From Mucilaginibacter_A sp964236465 (lineage in GTDB: Bacteria > Bacteroidota > Bacteroidia > Sphingobacteriales > Sphingobacteriaceae), in contig CAXSBZ010000023.1 of assembly GCA_964236465.1 (NCBI GenBank), positions 1 to 57,739 of the forward strand: a DNA stretch of 57,739 nt, written 5' to 3'. Positions 43,760 to 50,926 of this stretch are shown here, piece after piece; positions within the stretch are counted from its first letter, which is position 1, and each line of letters begins with the position of its first letter. The translations under genes and the position numbers were made by a program. The notes under the pieces were generated by a model that had not been told where the DNA came from, searched no databases, and saw nothing but the letters and a program-made list of their open reading frames with translations.

Positions 43760-43786
43760 ATTTTTAGGTGGTAAAAGAAGCATCAA
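43760..43786 (+). repeat. Dispersed repeat copy just after the LutA stop
   Basis: GATTTTTAGGTGGTAAAAG then AAGCATCA, six bases after the TGA. It is carried along in one of the downstream copies of the LutA 3' end (46076-46102). Confidence 0.75.
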
Positions 43787-43827
43787 TATAAAACAAACCT
43801 TATCTTTATATTGATTAAATTTTGAAT

Positions 43828-44079
43828 ATGTTAGTTATCAGCAGCAGGGAATTTCGGAACAATCAAAAGAAATATTTTGATTTGTTGGATAGCAACCAAC
43901 AGATTGTTGTACAGCGTGGAAAAGACAAAGCTTATCTGTTAACGCCATTATCTGATATCGATGCATTATCAACAAATCCGGAATTGTTGGAAAGGGTGAA
44001 AGCAGCAGAGAAAAGTATTGAAAATGGCGAAACAATAACGATTGCCGACCCGAAAAATATATGGGCAAGTATATTATAG
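43828..44079 (+). CDS. Phd/YefM-type antitoxin
   Basis: An 83-residue antitoxin. The N-terminal Phd/YefM DNA-binding start is LVISSREFRNNQKKYFDLLDSNQQIVVQRG, then AYLLTPLSD; the acidic C-terminal tail (ENGETITIADPKNIWASIL) is the toxin-binding type. It normally binds its own promoter. The toxin gene that follows is broken, so the antitoxin is now orphaned. The ATG at 43828 is preferred to a TTG two codons earlier. Confidence 0.88.
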   Translation: MLVISSREFRNNQKKYFDLLDSNQQIVVQRGKDKAYLLTPLSDIDALSTNPELLERVKAAEKSIENGETITIADPKNIWASIL

Positions 44080-44341
44080 TAGTCGAAAAAACTGCTCAAA
44101 AAGAATTACAAGCCCTCGAAAAATCTGGCGATAAAGCTTCTATCAAAAGAGTTGAAATTATTTTTGAAGAACTCGCCGAACATCCTCAGATAGGGATTGG
44201 AAACCGGAACAATTAAGGTTTAAATTGTCCGGCTATTGGTCAAGGTAAATCAACAAAAAAGACAGGTTAATTTATAAAATTGATAATGCTGTAATTACGG
44301 TTTTTGTTGTATCTGCTATTGGACATTATGGAGATAAGTAA
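44061..44341 (+). pseudogene. Broken Txe/YoeB-type toxin gene
   Basis: It starts at an ATG overlapping the antitoxin end (GKYIIVVEKTAQKELQALEK, then EIIFEELAEHPQIGIG) but stops at 44214. Adding one base near 44200 restores the family's sequence in another frame: PEQLRFKLSGYWSR, an in-frame TAA, INKKDRLIYKID, then TVFVVSAIGHYGDK and TAA at 44339. YoeB and Txe are ribosome-dependent mRNA-cutting toxins of about 85 residues; this one has a one-base deletion and a stop codon. All conserved C-terminal residues are still readable, so loss was recent. Confidence 0.85.
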
Positions 44342-44346
44342 TTTAC

Positions 44347-44430
44347 TATTTCTACAGATATTTGCTGCATTTGCACGGTTACATCGACAAGAATAATTTG
44401 CCGATAAAAACAGTATATATCTGGCTGATG
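44347..44430 (+). pseudogene. Decayed copy 1 of the LutA 3' end
   Basis: ATTTCTACAGAT, TGCATTTGCACGGTTACAT, GACAAGAATAATTTG and CCGATAAAAACAGTAT align in order with the end of the LutA gene (43640-43735). It has small deletions and no open frame. It begins 5 bases after the toxin pseudogene. Confidence 0.75.
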
Positions 44431-44470
44431 GAACATCTATTAAGTTTCAAAAACTTATCAATCCTTTTTA

Positions 44471-44881
44471 TTATTCATGAAGCTTTAAATTATCTATAGC
44501 TTTATCCACTTTTTTGTTTTCGCCATAAATTAAAATACCAGCCAAGTTTAAATTATCATCGGTATGGTTGGCTATTTCGATTAAGTTTTGTTCTTCGTTT
44601 TTGGTTGCAAATAACTCTTTGGTATAAATACCAATTTGTAGTTCCCTTTCTTTGGCCCTGTTAAAAGCCCTTTGCAATTGTTCCTGTGTTTCTGCAGCAT
44701 AAACCAAAACAGGCTGTTTCATGAATGGAAGATATAATGTTCCCGATGCAGATACTAACGCGGCACCATGTGTATGCGGAAAGGCAATAGCTACAGAACT
44801 GGCCAAAAAAGCCATTACATTTAATTTTTGCCAGGTTGCCAAATCGGTCAAAATAACTACAGCTATTTTATTTTCGTGCAT
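44471..44881 (-). CDS. DUF2000 family protein
   Basis: A 136-residue soluble protein matching DUF2000 (KIAVVILTDLATWQKLNVMAFLASSVAIAFPH, then PVLVYAAETQEQLQRAFNRA). The fold is a peptidyl-tRNA-hydrolase-like alpha/beta type, but no activity is known. It lies 27 bases after the MarR-GNAT gene on the same strand and is likely co-transcribed. Confidence 0.82.
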   Translation of the reverse strand: MHENKIAVVILTDLATWQKLNVMAFLASSVAIAFPHTHGAALVSASGTLYLPFMKQPVLVYAAETQEQLQRAFNRAKERELQIGIYTKELFATKNEEQNLIEIANHTDDNLNLAGILIYGENKKVDKAIDNLKLHE

Positions 44882-44908
44882 ATTTTAAATGAATAAAAAG
44901 TTCATGTT

Positions 44909-45862
44909 TTACTTCAAATCAACTGACATTTGGATATTGCAACGTTCGTATGGTGAAGCATGGCCGGCTACTTTTTGAAAACCAAGTTTATGATACAGGT
45001 TAATGGCAGGTTTTAAGATGGTGTTGCTTTCTAAATATACTTTTTTTGCGCCCATTGCCTCGGCTTTTTTTAAAGCAGCCTGTCCCAATAAAAAGCCAAT
45101 GTTTTTTCCCTGCACTTTCGGTGAAACTGCCATCTTAGCTAATTCATAATCGTATGTAGGGCTATCCATTTTCAACAATGCGCACACACCAACCGGTTGA
45201 TGATCGTATAAAGCAACTATAATTTGTCCCCCATTATTTAATATATATTCCTCCGGGTCGTCCAATGCTTTGTAATCGGCTTCTTCCATTTTAAAATATT
45301 TCGAAATCCACTCTTCATTAAGCAGCTTAAATGCTTCTGCATATTTCGGCTTGAAATCAACAAGCTGTACCTTCTCGCTTTCGCGTTGCTTTTGTTGGTC
45401 TTTTACCCGTTGCAATAATGTTTTTTGTTCTAACAGAAATTCCCATTCTTCAATAGCTTTCCAAAGGTTGTGCGTAGCCTCGGCAGAAATTTGTTCAATG
45501 GCATTATTTACATCTTTGTATTGGTCTTGGATTTTGAAAGTAATTTCCATTCCTTTTTCGGAAAGGCTAACCATGTTTCTTCTACCATCTGCAGCGGCTT
45601 TCTTCTCCGTAATCAAACCATTTTTCAACATTTCGGCAATAATTTTACTTACAGAAGGATGGGAGTGGCCAATTTCTTTTGCAATGGCTGTAATTGTTTT
45701 TTCCTCGCCTTCAGATAACACATAAAACACAGGAAACCACTTGGGCTGCATATCAATTTGATAAAGCTTGTATATGCGTGCAGCATCATTGGTAATCTTT
45801 TCGGTAAGCATTCGTAGCCTGCTGCCTATTGCTGTTTTACCTGCTTTGTTAAAAAACTCCAT
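44909..45862 (-). CDS. MarR-type regulator fused to GNAT acetyltransferase
   Basis: A 317-residue two-domain protein. Residues 1-150 form a MarR winged helix (ITAIAKEIGHSHPSVSKIIAEMLKNGLITEKK, with the wing AADGRRNMVSLSEKG). Residues 165-317 form a GNAT domain, with the acetyl-CoA loop SPKVQGKNIGFLLGQAAL and NLYHKLGFQKV. Such fusions couple a ligand-sensing regulator to an N-acetyltransferase, possibly acting on a small inhibitory amine. It is the first gene of a two-gene set with DUF2000. Confidence 0.88.
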   Translation of the reverse strand: MEFFNKAGKTAIGSRLRMLTEKITNDAARIYKLYQIDMQPKWFPVFYVLSEGEEKTITAIAKEIGHSHPSVSKIIAEMLKNGLITEKKAAADGRRNMVSLSEKGMEITFKIQDQYKDVNNAIEQISAEATHNLWKAIEEWEFLLEQKTLLQRVKDQQKQRESEKVQLVDFKPKYAEAFKLLNEEWISKYFKMEEADYKALDDPEEYILNNGGQIIVALYDHQPVGVCALLKMDSPTYDYELAKMAVSPKVQGKNIGFLLGQAALKKAEAMGAKKVYLESNTILKPAINLYHKLGFQKVAGHASPYERCNIQMSVDLK

Positions 45863-46210
45863 TTTCTATGTTTAACTACGTAACCCGTTACGCAATATTA
45901 AAAGAAACAAATAAGACAACAAAATCAAATGTTGAAATAGGTGGAATGGATAGCATTGTTTTTGAAGATAATTATATCATTTCTACTTCGCTGATTGTAT
46001 TTAAAGGATAATTACCGGTAAAAATAGTACACTTGACGATGGTTTTGACAACCGGCTGGAGGAATGTTTGAGGTTGATTTTTAGGTGGTAAAAGAAGTAT
46101 GCTTAATCTTTCAAAGCCACAACTAACTGTAAAAATTTAAGGTTTGCATCAGTCTATTACCTGCTAAAAAATGGTATATCTGATATGACGAATTAACTTA
46201 TATTTAGCAC
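45863..46210. other. Gene-free stretch holding a decayed LutA 3' end
   Basis: This 348-base divergent gap contains decayed copy 2 of the LutA 3' end (45963-46101), which includes two dispersed repeat copies. The remaining 109 bases form the upstream region of the GH3 gene; no clear promoter motif was found. Confidence 0.6.
45963..46101 (+). pseudogene. Decayed copy 2 of the LutA 3' end with downstream sequence
   Basis: This copy runs past the stop codon: GGAATGTTTGAGGT, GATTTTTAGGTGGTAAAAG then AAGTATGC match 43744-43780 nearly base for base. Upstream, TATCATTTCTACTTCG, GGTAAAAATAGTACAC and GATGGTTTTGACA align with the coding part. The duplicated unit is therefore at least 140 bases and includes the repeat. 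Confidence 0.8.
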
Positions 46211-48403
46211 ATGAAATATTTAGGTTTACTCACCATATTTTTGCTTGCCCAGCAGCTATTTGCCGCTAAAGTACCCGTACCTGTTTATAAAGATAAGAAT
46301 GCGCAGATTGAGCGGCGGATAGAGGATTTGTTAAAAAGGATGACTTTAGATGAAAAGATCCTCCAGTTAAACCAGCTAACAGTAGGCGATAACAACAACC
46401 CCAACAACAATGGTTATCAAAAACCGGCTTTTCCGGCTGGCATTGGTTCCCTCATCTATTTCAGCAGTGATCCTGTTTTTCGTAATACGGTTCAAAAAAG
46501 GGCTATGGAAGAAACAAGGCTGGGCATCCCTATTTTGTTTGGTTATGATGTAATCCATGGTTTTCGTACGGTGTATCCTATTTCATTGGCTCAGGGCTGT
46601 TCCTGGAACCCAGCTTTGGTTGAGGAAGCTTGTGCTGTGGCAGCCAAAGAAACAAAGCTTTCGGGTATCGACTGGACTTTTTCGCCCATGATTGACGTTG
46701 CGCGCGACCCAAGATGGGGAAGGGTTTCAGAAGGTTACGGCGAAGACCCATACACCAATGCTGTATTCGGCGTAGCGTCTGTGAAAGGCTATCAGGGGAA
46801 AAAATTGTCAGATCAGTATTCCATTGCCGCCTGTTTAAAACATTATATTGGTTACGGTTTGTCTGAAGGCGGCCGCGATTATCACTATGCCGATGTTTCT
46901 GCCCAATCTTTGTGGGAAACCTATATGGTTCCTTATGAAGCTGGTGTAAAAGCCGGTGCTGCAACATTGATGAGTGGCTTTAATGACATTAGCGGTATCC
47001 CCGCATCCGCTAATCCTTATACGCTCACCCAGGTTTTAAAACAACGCTGGGGACATGATGGCTTTGTAGTATCCGATTGGGGATCGGTAGAACAACTGAT
47101 CGCACAAGGCGTTGCCAAAGACCGTAAAGGAGCGGGTTTGAAAGCCTTTATGGCCGGCGTTGAAATGGACATGGTTGACGATGTGTACGAACAAAACCTG
47201 AAACAACTGATCACTGAGAAAAAGGTTCCGATGGCTAAAATTGACGATGCGGTAAAAAGGATTTTACGTGTTAAGTTTAGGTTAGGATTATTTGATAATC
47301 CTTACACACCAATTGTTGAGCAGCGCTACCTGCAACCCCAAAGCATAGCATTGGCTCAAAAGCTGGCTGCAGAATCTATGGTTTTGTTAAAAAATAACCA
47401 GCATCTACTACCGATAAACACCAACATTAAACAGATTGCTTTGGTCGGCCCTTTAGCAAAAGACCAGGTTGACCTGTTAGGAAATTGGTCTGCCCATGGT
47501 GTTGCCGCAGATGCTGAAACTATTTTCGATGGTTTAGAAAAAGAATTCGGGCAAAAGGCACAAATTAGTTATGCTAAAGGATGTGATTTTGACGGAACAG
47601 ATGAAAGCGGCATTGCCGAAGCTGTGACCGCAGCCAAAAAAGCAGATGTCATAGTAGTTTGCTTAGGCGAAAAGAAAGGCTGGAGCGGCGAAAATTCTTC
47701 ACGTTCAACCATCGCGTTGCCTGCCATACAGGAAAAACTGGTGCAGGAATTAAAGAAAACAGGTAAGCCAATTGTACTGGTGCTGACGAATGGCCGCCCA
47801 CTCGAATTAGTCCGCTTAGAACCAATGGCAAATGCTATTGTCGAAATGTGGCAGCCCGGTATTGCCGGAAGTGCTGCACTTGCTTCAATCCTGTCGGCCC
47901 GTGTCAATCCATCCGGAAAGCTGGATATTACTTTTCCTTTGACTACCGGGCAAATTCCTACCTATTACGATATGCGGCAAAGTGCCAGGCCGAACGCCGG
48001 TAAATATCAGGATATACCTACAGATCCATTGTATTGGTTCGGATACGGTTTAAGCTATACCAACTTCACTTACGGCACCATTAACCTGTCGGCGGTAAAA
48101 ATCCATAAAAATCAAAAACTGACAGCAACCGTAGAAGTAACCAACTCAGGGGCAGTTACCGGAAAAGAGACGGCATTATGGTATATTTCTTCTCATGCCA
48201 GCTCTATTTCAAGGCCGATGAAGGAATTGAAATATTTTGAGAAGAAAGAAATCAATGCCGGAGCCAAGTATGTTTTCAAATTTGAACTTGATCCGATGCG
48301 CGATTTAAGCTTTCCGGATGCAGATGGCAAACGGCATTTAGAAGCAGGTGAGTTTTACTTGCAAGCCGGGAACCAGAAAATAAAATTTGAGCTGATGGAA
48401 TAG
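46211..48403 (+). CDS. bglX: Periplasmic beta-glucosidase, GH3 family
   Basis: A 730-residue secreted glycoside hydrolase family 3 enzyme that releases glucose from beta-glucosides. It has a signal peptide (LGLLTIFLLAQQLFAAK), then the (alpha/beta)8 domain with GIPILFGYDVIHGFRT, DVARDPRWGRVSEGYGEDP and KHYIGYG. The nucleophile Asp is in GFVVSDWGS (about 289). The second domain holds the acid/base candidate Glu in GWSGENSS (about 494). A fibronectin-III-like C-terminus follows. Length and order match BglX. It stands alone in the accessory hotspot. Confidence 0.93.
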   Translation: MKYLGLLTIFLLAQQLFAAKVPVPVYKDKNAQIERRIEDLLKRMTLDEKILQLNQLTVGDNNNPNNNGYQKPAFPAGIGSLIYFSSDPVFRNTVQKRAMEETRLGIPILFGYDVIHGFRTVYPISLAQGCSWNPALVEEACAVAAKETKLSGIDWTFSPMIDVARDPRWGRVSEGYGEDPYTNAVFGVASVKGYQGKKLSDQYSIAACLKHYIGYGLSEGGRDYHYADVSAQSLWETYMVPYEAGVKAGAATLMSGFNDISGIPASANPYTLTQVLKQRWGHDGFVVSDWGSVEQLIAQGVAKDRKGAGLKAFMAGVEMDMVDDVYEQNLKQLITEKKVPMAKIDDAVKRILRVKFRLGLFDNPYTPIVEQRYLQPQSIALAQKLAAESMVLLKNNQHLLPINTNIKQIALVGPLAKDQVDLLGNWSAHGVAADAETIFDGLEKEFGQKAQISYAKGCDFDGTDESGIAEAVTAAKKADVIVVCLGEKKGWSGENSSRSTIALPAIQEKLVQELKKTGKPIVLVLTNGRPLELVRLEPMANAIVEMWQPGIAGSAALASILSARVNPSGKLDITFPLTTGQIPTYYDMRQSARPNAGKYQDIPTDPLYWFGYGLSYTNFTYGTINLSAVKIHKNQKLTATVEVTNSGAVTGKETALWYISSHASSISRPMKELKYFEKKEINAGAKYVFKFELDPMRDLSFPDADGKRHLEAGEFYLQAGNQKIKFELME

Positions 48404-48440
48404 GAGTAATTGTTGACCTGTTTATCCAACTTGCTTTTAT

Positions 48441-48600
48441 AAGCTTGTTTAAAATTTGTTCAGTCTATTTTCGATGCTTCTTTTATCACCTAAAAAATGA
48501 CAAACGTTTACTTCTTGGTTTTTTTAAATTGATGCAGGTACCAATTTTTATAAGGTAAAAGAAGCATTGCATTCTTTCTTGTATAAATTTAAACAGGCTT
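48441..48600. repeat. MITE-like element with AAGC(C/T)TGTTTAAA ends
   Basis: AAGCTTGTTTAAAATTT at the left and AAATTTAAACAGGCTT at the right form the outer inverted repeat. Inside, two dispersed repeats face each other (48473-48498 and 48543-48569). It is 160 bases long with no coding capacity. It shares its ends with elements at 13745-14127 and 22438-22717. Confidence 0.65.
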
Positions 48601-48636
48601 TTAATATAAAAGCTATTACTTTCAACAAAAAATATT

Positions 48637-49014
48637 ATGGAAACTATTTCACCAAACTTGTATGTAAAAGACCTTCAGGAAACTATTTCCTTTTATCAAA
48701 TACTTGGGTTTCAGGTTATCACTTTAGTTCCTGATAATAGCAACCCTATATTTGCATTGATGATGAATGGCAGCGTTACCTTTATGTTTCAAACCTTTGC
48801 AAGTATTGAAAACATGTTGCCTGTAGTATCCAGGCAAATTGGCGGCTCTTTGTTGTTGTATATAAAAGTTAAAAATGTCCGCCAATTTTATGAAGACATA
48901 AAAGATAAAGTAACCGTATTGCAAGGTTTGGAAACTACTTTTTATGGTGCAACGGAATTTTCTATCCAAGACAACAATAACTTCATGCTTACTTTTGCAG
49001 AGGATGAACAATGA
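48637..49014 (+). CDS. VOC family (glyoxalase-like) protein
   Basis: A 125-residue protein with one VOC/glyoxalase-fold unit (SPNLYVKDLQETISFYQILGFQV, MFQTFASIEN, GGSLLLYIKVKNVRQFYEDIKDKV, FYGATEFSIQDNNNFMLTFAED). Family members act as dioxygenases, resistance proteins or lyases; the substrate is not apparent. It overlaps the following gene by 4 bases (ATGA), so the two are coupled. Confidence 0.88.
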   Translation: METISPNLYVKDLQETISFYQILGFQVITLVPDNSNPIFALMMNGSVTFMFQTFASIENMLPVVSRQIGGSLLLYIKVKNVRQFYEDIKDKVTVLQGLETTFYGATEFSIQDNNNFMLTFAEDEQ

Positions 49015-49526
49015 TGAAAAAAAGCATAAACTTGGAACTAACTTTAGATGAGAAGCAACTAATTAAAACCAAGAAAATTTCACAAAAAGATTTGGCCAAT
49101 TCTACTATTGATGAAATGATTACTATATTAAATGCAAATGCTGAAAGGGCTAAAATATTAAAAGCTTTATTTGAATTTCAAAGTATCAATTCCATCGGGA
49201 TAAAATTTGCGAAAGATTTAATGTTGTTAGGTTATTACAATCTCACTTTATTAAAAGATAAATCTGGCCCTGAGTTATTAAATGCTTATGAAAAGCATAT
49301 TGAAAAATGGACTGACCCTTGTGTTGAAGATTAATTTTGGTTAGTTGTGCATTATGCAAACAATCCCGACAGCAAAAAGCAATGGTGGGATTTCACTTCG
49401 GAACGAAAAGTATTTAGAAACCAATTTGGCTATCCAGCAGACAGGCCCACAATTGCCTGGTTTGAAAATGCGAAAGGCGCAACATTTTTTAAATCTAAGG
49501 AACTGCAACAATCTAATTTAAGCTGA
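49011..49526 (+). pseudogene. Helix-hairpin-helix (Cdd1-like) gene split by a stop codon
   Basis: The frame runs 171 codons, but codon 108 (49332-49334) is TAA. Codons 1-107 contain an HhH-type region (SIGIKFAKDLMLLGYYNLTLLKDKSG, then WTDPCVED). After the stop the same frame continues FWLVVHYANNPDSKKQWWDF to an end at 49524. Relatives that I recall have Gln where the stop is (DPCVEDQ), so a CAA-to-TAA change is the simplest cause. The 107-residue product may still be made; alternatively the stop may be read through. The role of this family (pathogenicity locus/Cdd1) is unknown. Confidence 0.72.
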
Positions 49527-49531
49527 ACTTT

Positions 49532-49558
49532 TGATGCTTCTTTTATCGGTATAAATTC
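49532..49558 (-). repeat. Dispersed repeat copy
   Basis: GATGCTTCTTTTATCGG then TATAAATTC, six bases after the end of the split HhH frame. Confidence 0.65.
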
Positions 49559-49582
49559 TTACCAAAAATTCTGCTTTTGCAA

Positions 49583-49612
49583 AACTCACTTTGTAGGTGA
49601 TTGATACTGCTT
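49583..49612 (+). repeat. Left copy of a direct repeat flanking the RelA/SpoT-domain gene
   Basis: CACTTTGTAGGTGAT followed closely by GATACTG. The partner at 50862-50891 reads CACTTTGTAAGTGAT then CATACTG. About 25 of 30 bases agree. Confidence 0.55.
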
Positions 49613-49690
49613 ATTGCCTTGCAAAGTTATATCGATAAAAATAATTTGCCGATAAAAACAGTACACCTGGCTGATGTTTTGGCTGGCGGA
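49612..49690 (+). pseudogene. Decayed copy 3 of the LutA 3' end
   Basis: Translates as LQSYIDKNNLPIKTVHLADV then LAGG, against LQGYIDKNNLLIKTVHLADV and LAGG at the LutA C-terminus. An open frame covers it but starts in unrelated sequence and ends past it. A short direct repeat (49583-49612) adjoins its left edge. Confidence 0.8.
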
Positions 49691-49723
49691 ATATTTGAAA
49701 TTTATAACAACTATAGTTTAATG

Positions 49724-50803
49724 TTATACTTGATTATAAATATTAATAAAGTCATTACCAAGATTTTTCATAAATTCTGTTGGTACTTTAACCCTGTACA
49801 AAATATTAAGATAATCGTTAATAATCTTTTCGTTTTGCGATTTACCCGCTAAATAATGTGTAAAGTATAATAACGGTGCAGACATTGATACAGTTATGAT
49901 TACACCAGAATTATTAGTCGACTCGTTGCTAAGAAACAATTTAACAAATTTTAAATATTTTTCTTTCTCTTCTTTTAGTGAATTTTCAAGCTTATTTATG
50001 GTAACAATCTCAAAATAATCCAAATATTCAATTAAATCGTTAAGGTTTTGTTGAGGCCTGATTTTCCATTTTAATTCTTTTTTTATAAAAAACACTGTGG
50101 CTTGCAGTACAGAATTTGATCTCATAAATAATTTTAATGAAGCAGAATTTATATCTATTATGTTTGTTTTTGACTTGATTAGGTTTGGTAGATTATTTTC
50201 ATATTGTTCAAGTTCTTGTTTCAATCTTACAAACTCTATATCAGCTGTTTCAAGTAAAGCAGACAATCTATTGAATGATCTTTTGTATGGTTCTGGTACA
50301 GATATTTCACCCTTATAACCTAAATCATGTTCTATTTCTGCCCATGCATGTTGTAATATTGATCGAATTTGTATTTCACATTTGAGGTCCTTGTAACGTT
50401 TGTATTCTTTAAGATTTGTTCTGTCATCGTTAAGACCAACAACAACATGCAATGATTTATATCCAAATCGATCTGCTTGCAACTTTCGTTTATCTATTGA
50501 GTTTTCTATGTCTTTTATAAATTCCTTTTCAATTAGTTCTGCTATTGGATCAATATCGCTTTCTAAGTAAGTTATAATTCTAATTCCAATAATATCTGTA
50601 ATATCATCAACTGAATTATACTTACCATTTTTATCATCTATTTTCTTGGATAAGCTTTCTAAAGATTTAGTCCTCCCCACCAATTGATGAACAACTATTT
50701 TTTCTGTAGAAAGTAAATCGTTTAGCAGATTGATTATTCTCTCTCGAAAAGCATGATAGGTTTTTTTATTGTTTTTATAAGCATCAAGTATAGATTCTTT
50801 CAT
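49724..50803 (-). CDS. RelA/SpoT-domain nucleotidyltransferase
   Basis: A 359-residue protein with one RelA/SpoT synthetase-type domain (about 15-200): VDDITDIIGIRIITYLESD, DRFGYKSLHVVVGL and EIQIRSILQHAWAEIEHDLGYKG. It lacks the HD hydrolase, TGS and ACT domains of housekeeping Rel. A helical C-terminal part (about 200-359) has no family I recognise. Such stand-alone enzymes include alarmone synthetases and toxic enzymes (ToxSAS/CapRel) that act in phage defence. The gene is noticeably AT-richer than its neighbours and lies between short direct repeats, suggesting transfer. The ATG at 50803 is preferred to a TTG at 50839. Confidence 0.85.
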   Translation of the reverse strand: MKESILDAYKNNKKTYHAFRERIINLLNDLLSTEKIVVHQLVGRTKSLESLSKKIDDKNGKYNSVDDITDIIGIRIITYLESDIDPIAELIEKEFIKDIENSIDKRKLQADRFGYKSLHVVVGLNDDRTNLKEYKRYKDLKCEIQIRSILQHAWAEIEHDLGYKGEISVPEPYKRSFNRLSALLETADIEFVRLKQELEQYENNLPNLIKSKTNIIDINSASLKLFMRSNSVLQATVFFIKKELKWKIRPQQNLNDLIEYLDYFEIVTINKLENSLKEEKEKYLKFVKLFLSNESTNNSGVIITVSMSAPLLYFTHYLAGKSQNEKIINDYLNILYRVKVPTEFMKNLGNDFINIYNQV

Positions 50804-50861
50804 ATTGATATCGAAAGTGTAAGCTTTAAAAGTAGTCAAATAATCCTACTTTTGCCCGAAA

Positions 50862-50926
50862 TCACTTTGTAAGTGATGCATACTGTTTTTACCACCTAAA
50901 AATCTAAATCATTTTGTAGATGATTA
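50862..50926. promoter_or_regulatory. Two small palindromes and a dispersed repeat upstream of thrS
   Basis: ATCACTTTGTAAGTGAT (about 50861-50877) and AATCATTTTGTAGATGATT (about 50908-50926) are palindromes with the same TTTGTA centre; the second contains the thrS ATG. Between them lies a dispersed repeat (50878-50903). The first also serves as the right copy of the direct repeat. They could be operators or RNA stems controlling thrS, which is inference. Confidence 0.4.

Noticed and set aside
49601..49852. An 83-codon open frame on the plus strand
   Set aside because: Its only recognisable part is the decayed LutA 3' end; the start and the tail are unrelated sequence, and it overlaps the RelA/SpoT-domain gene.
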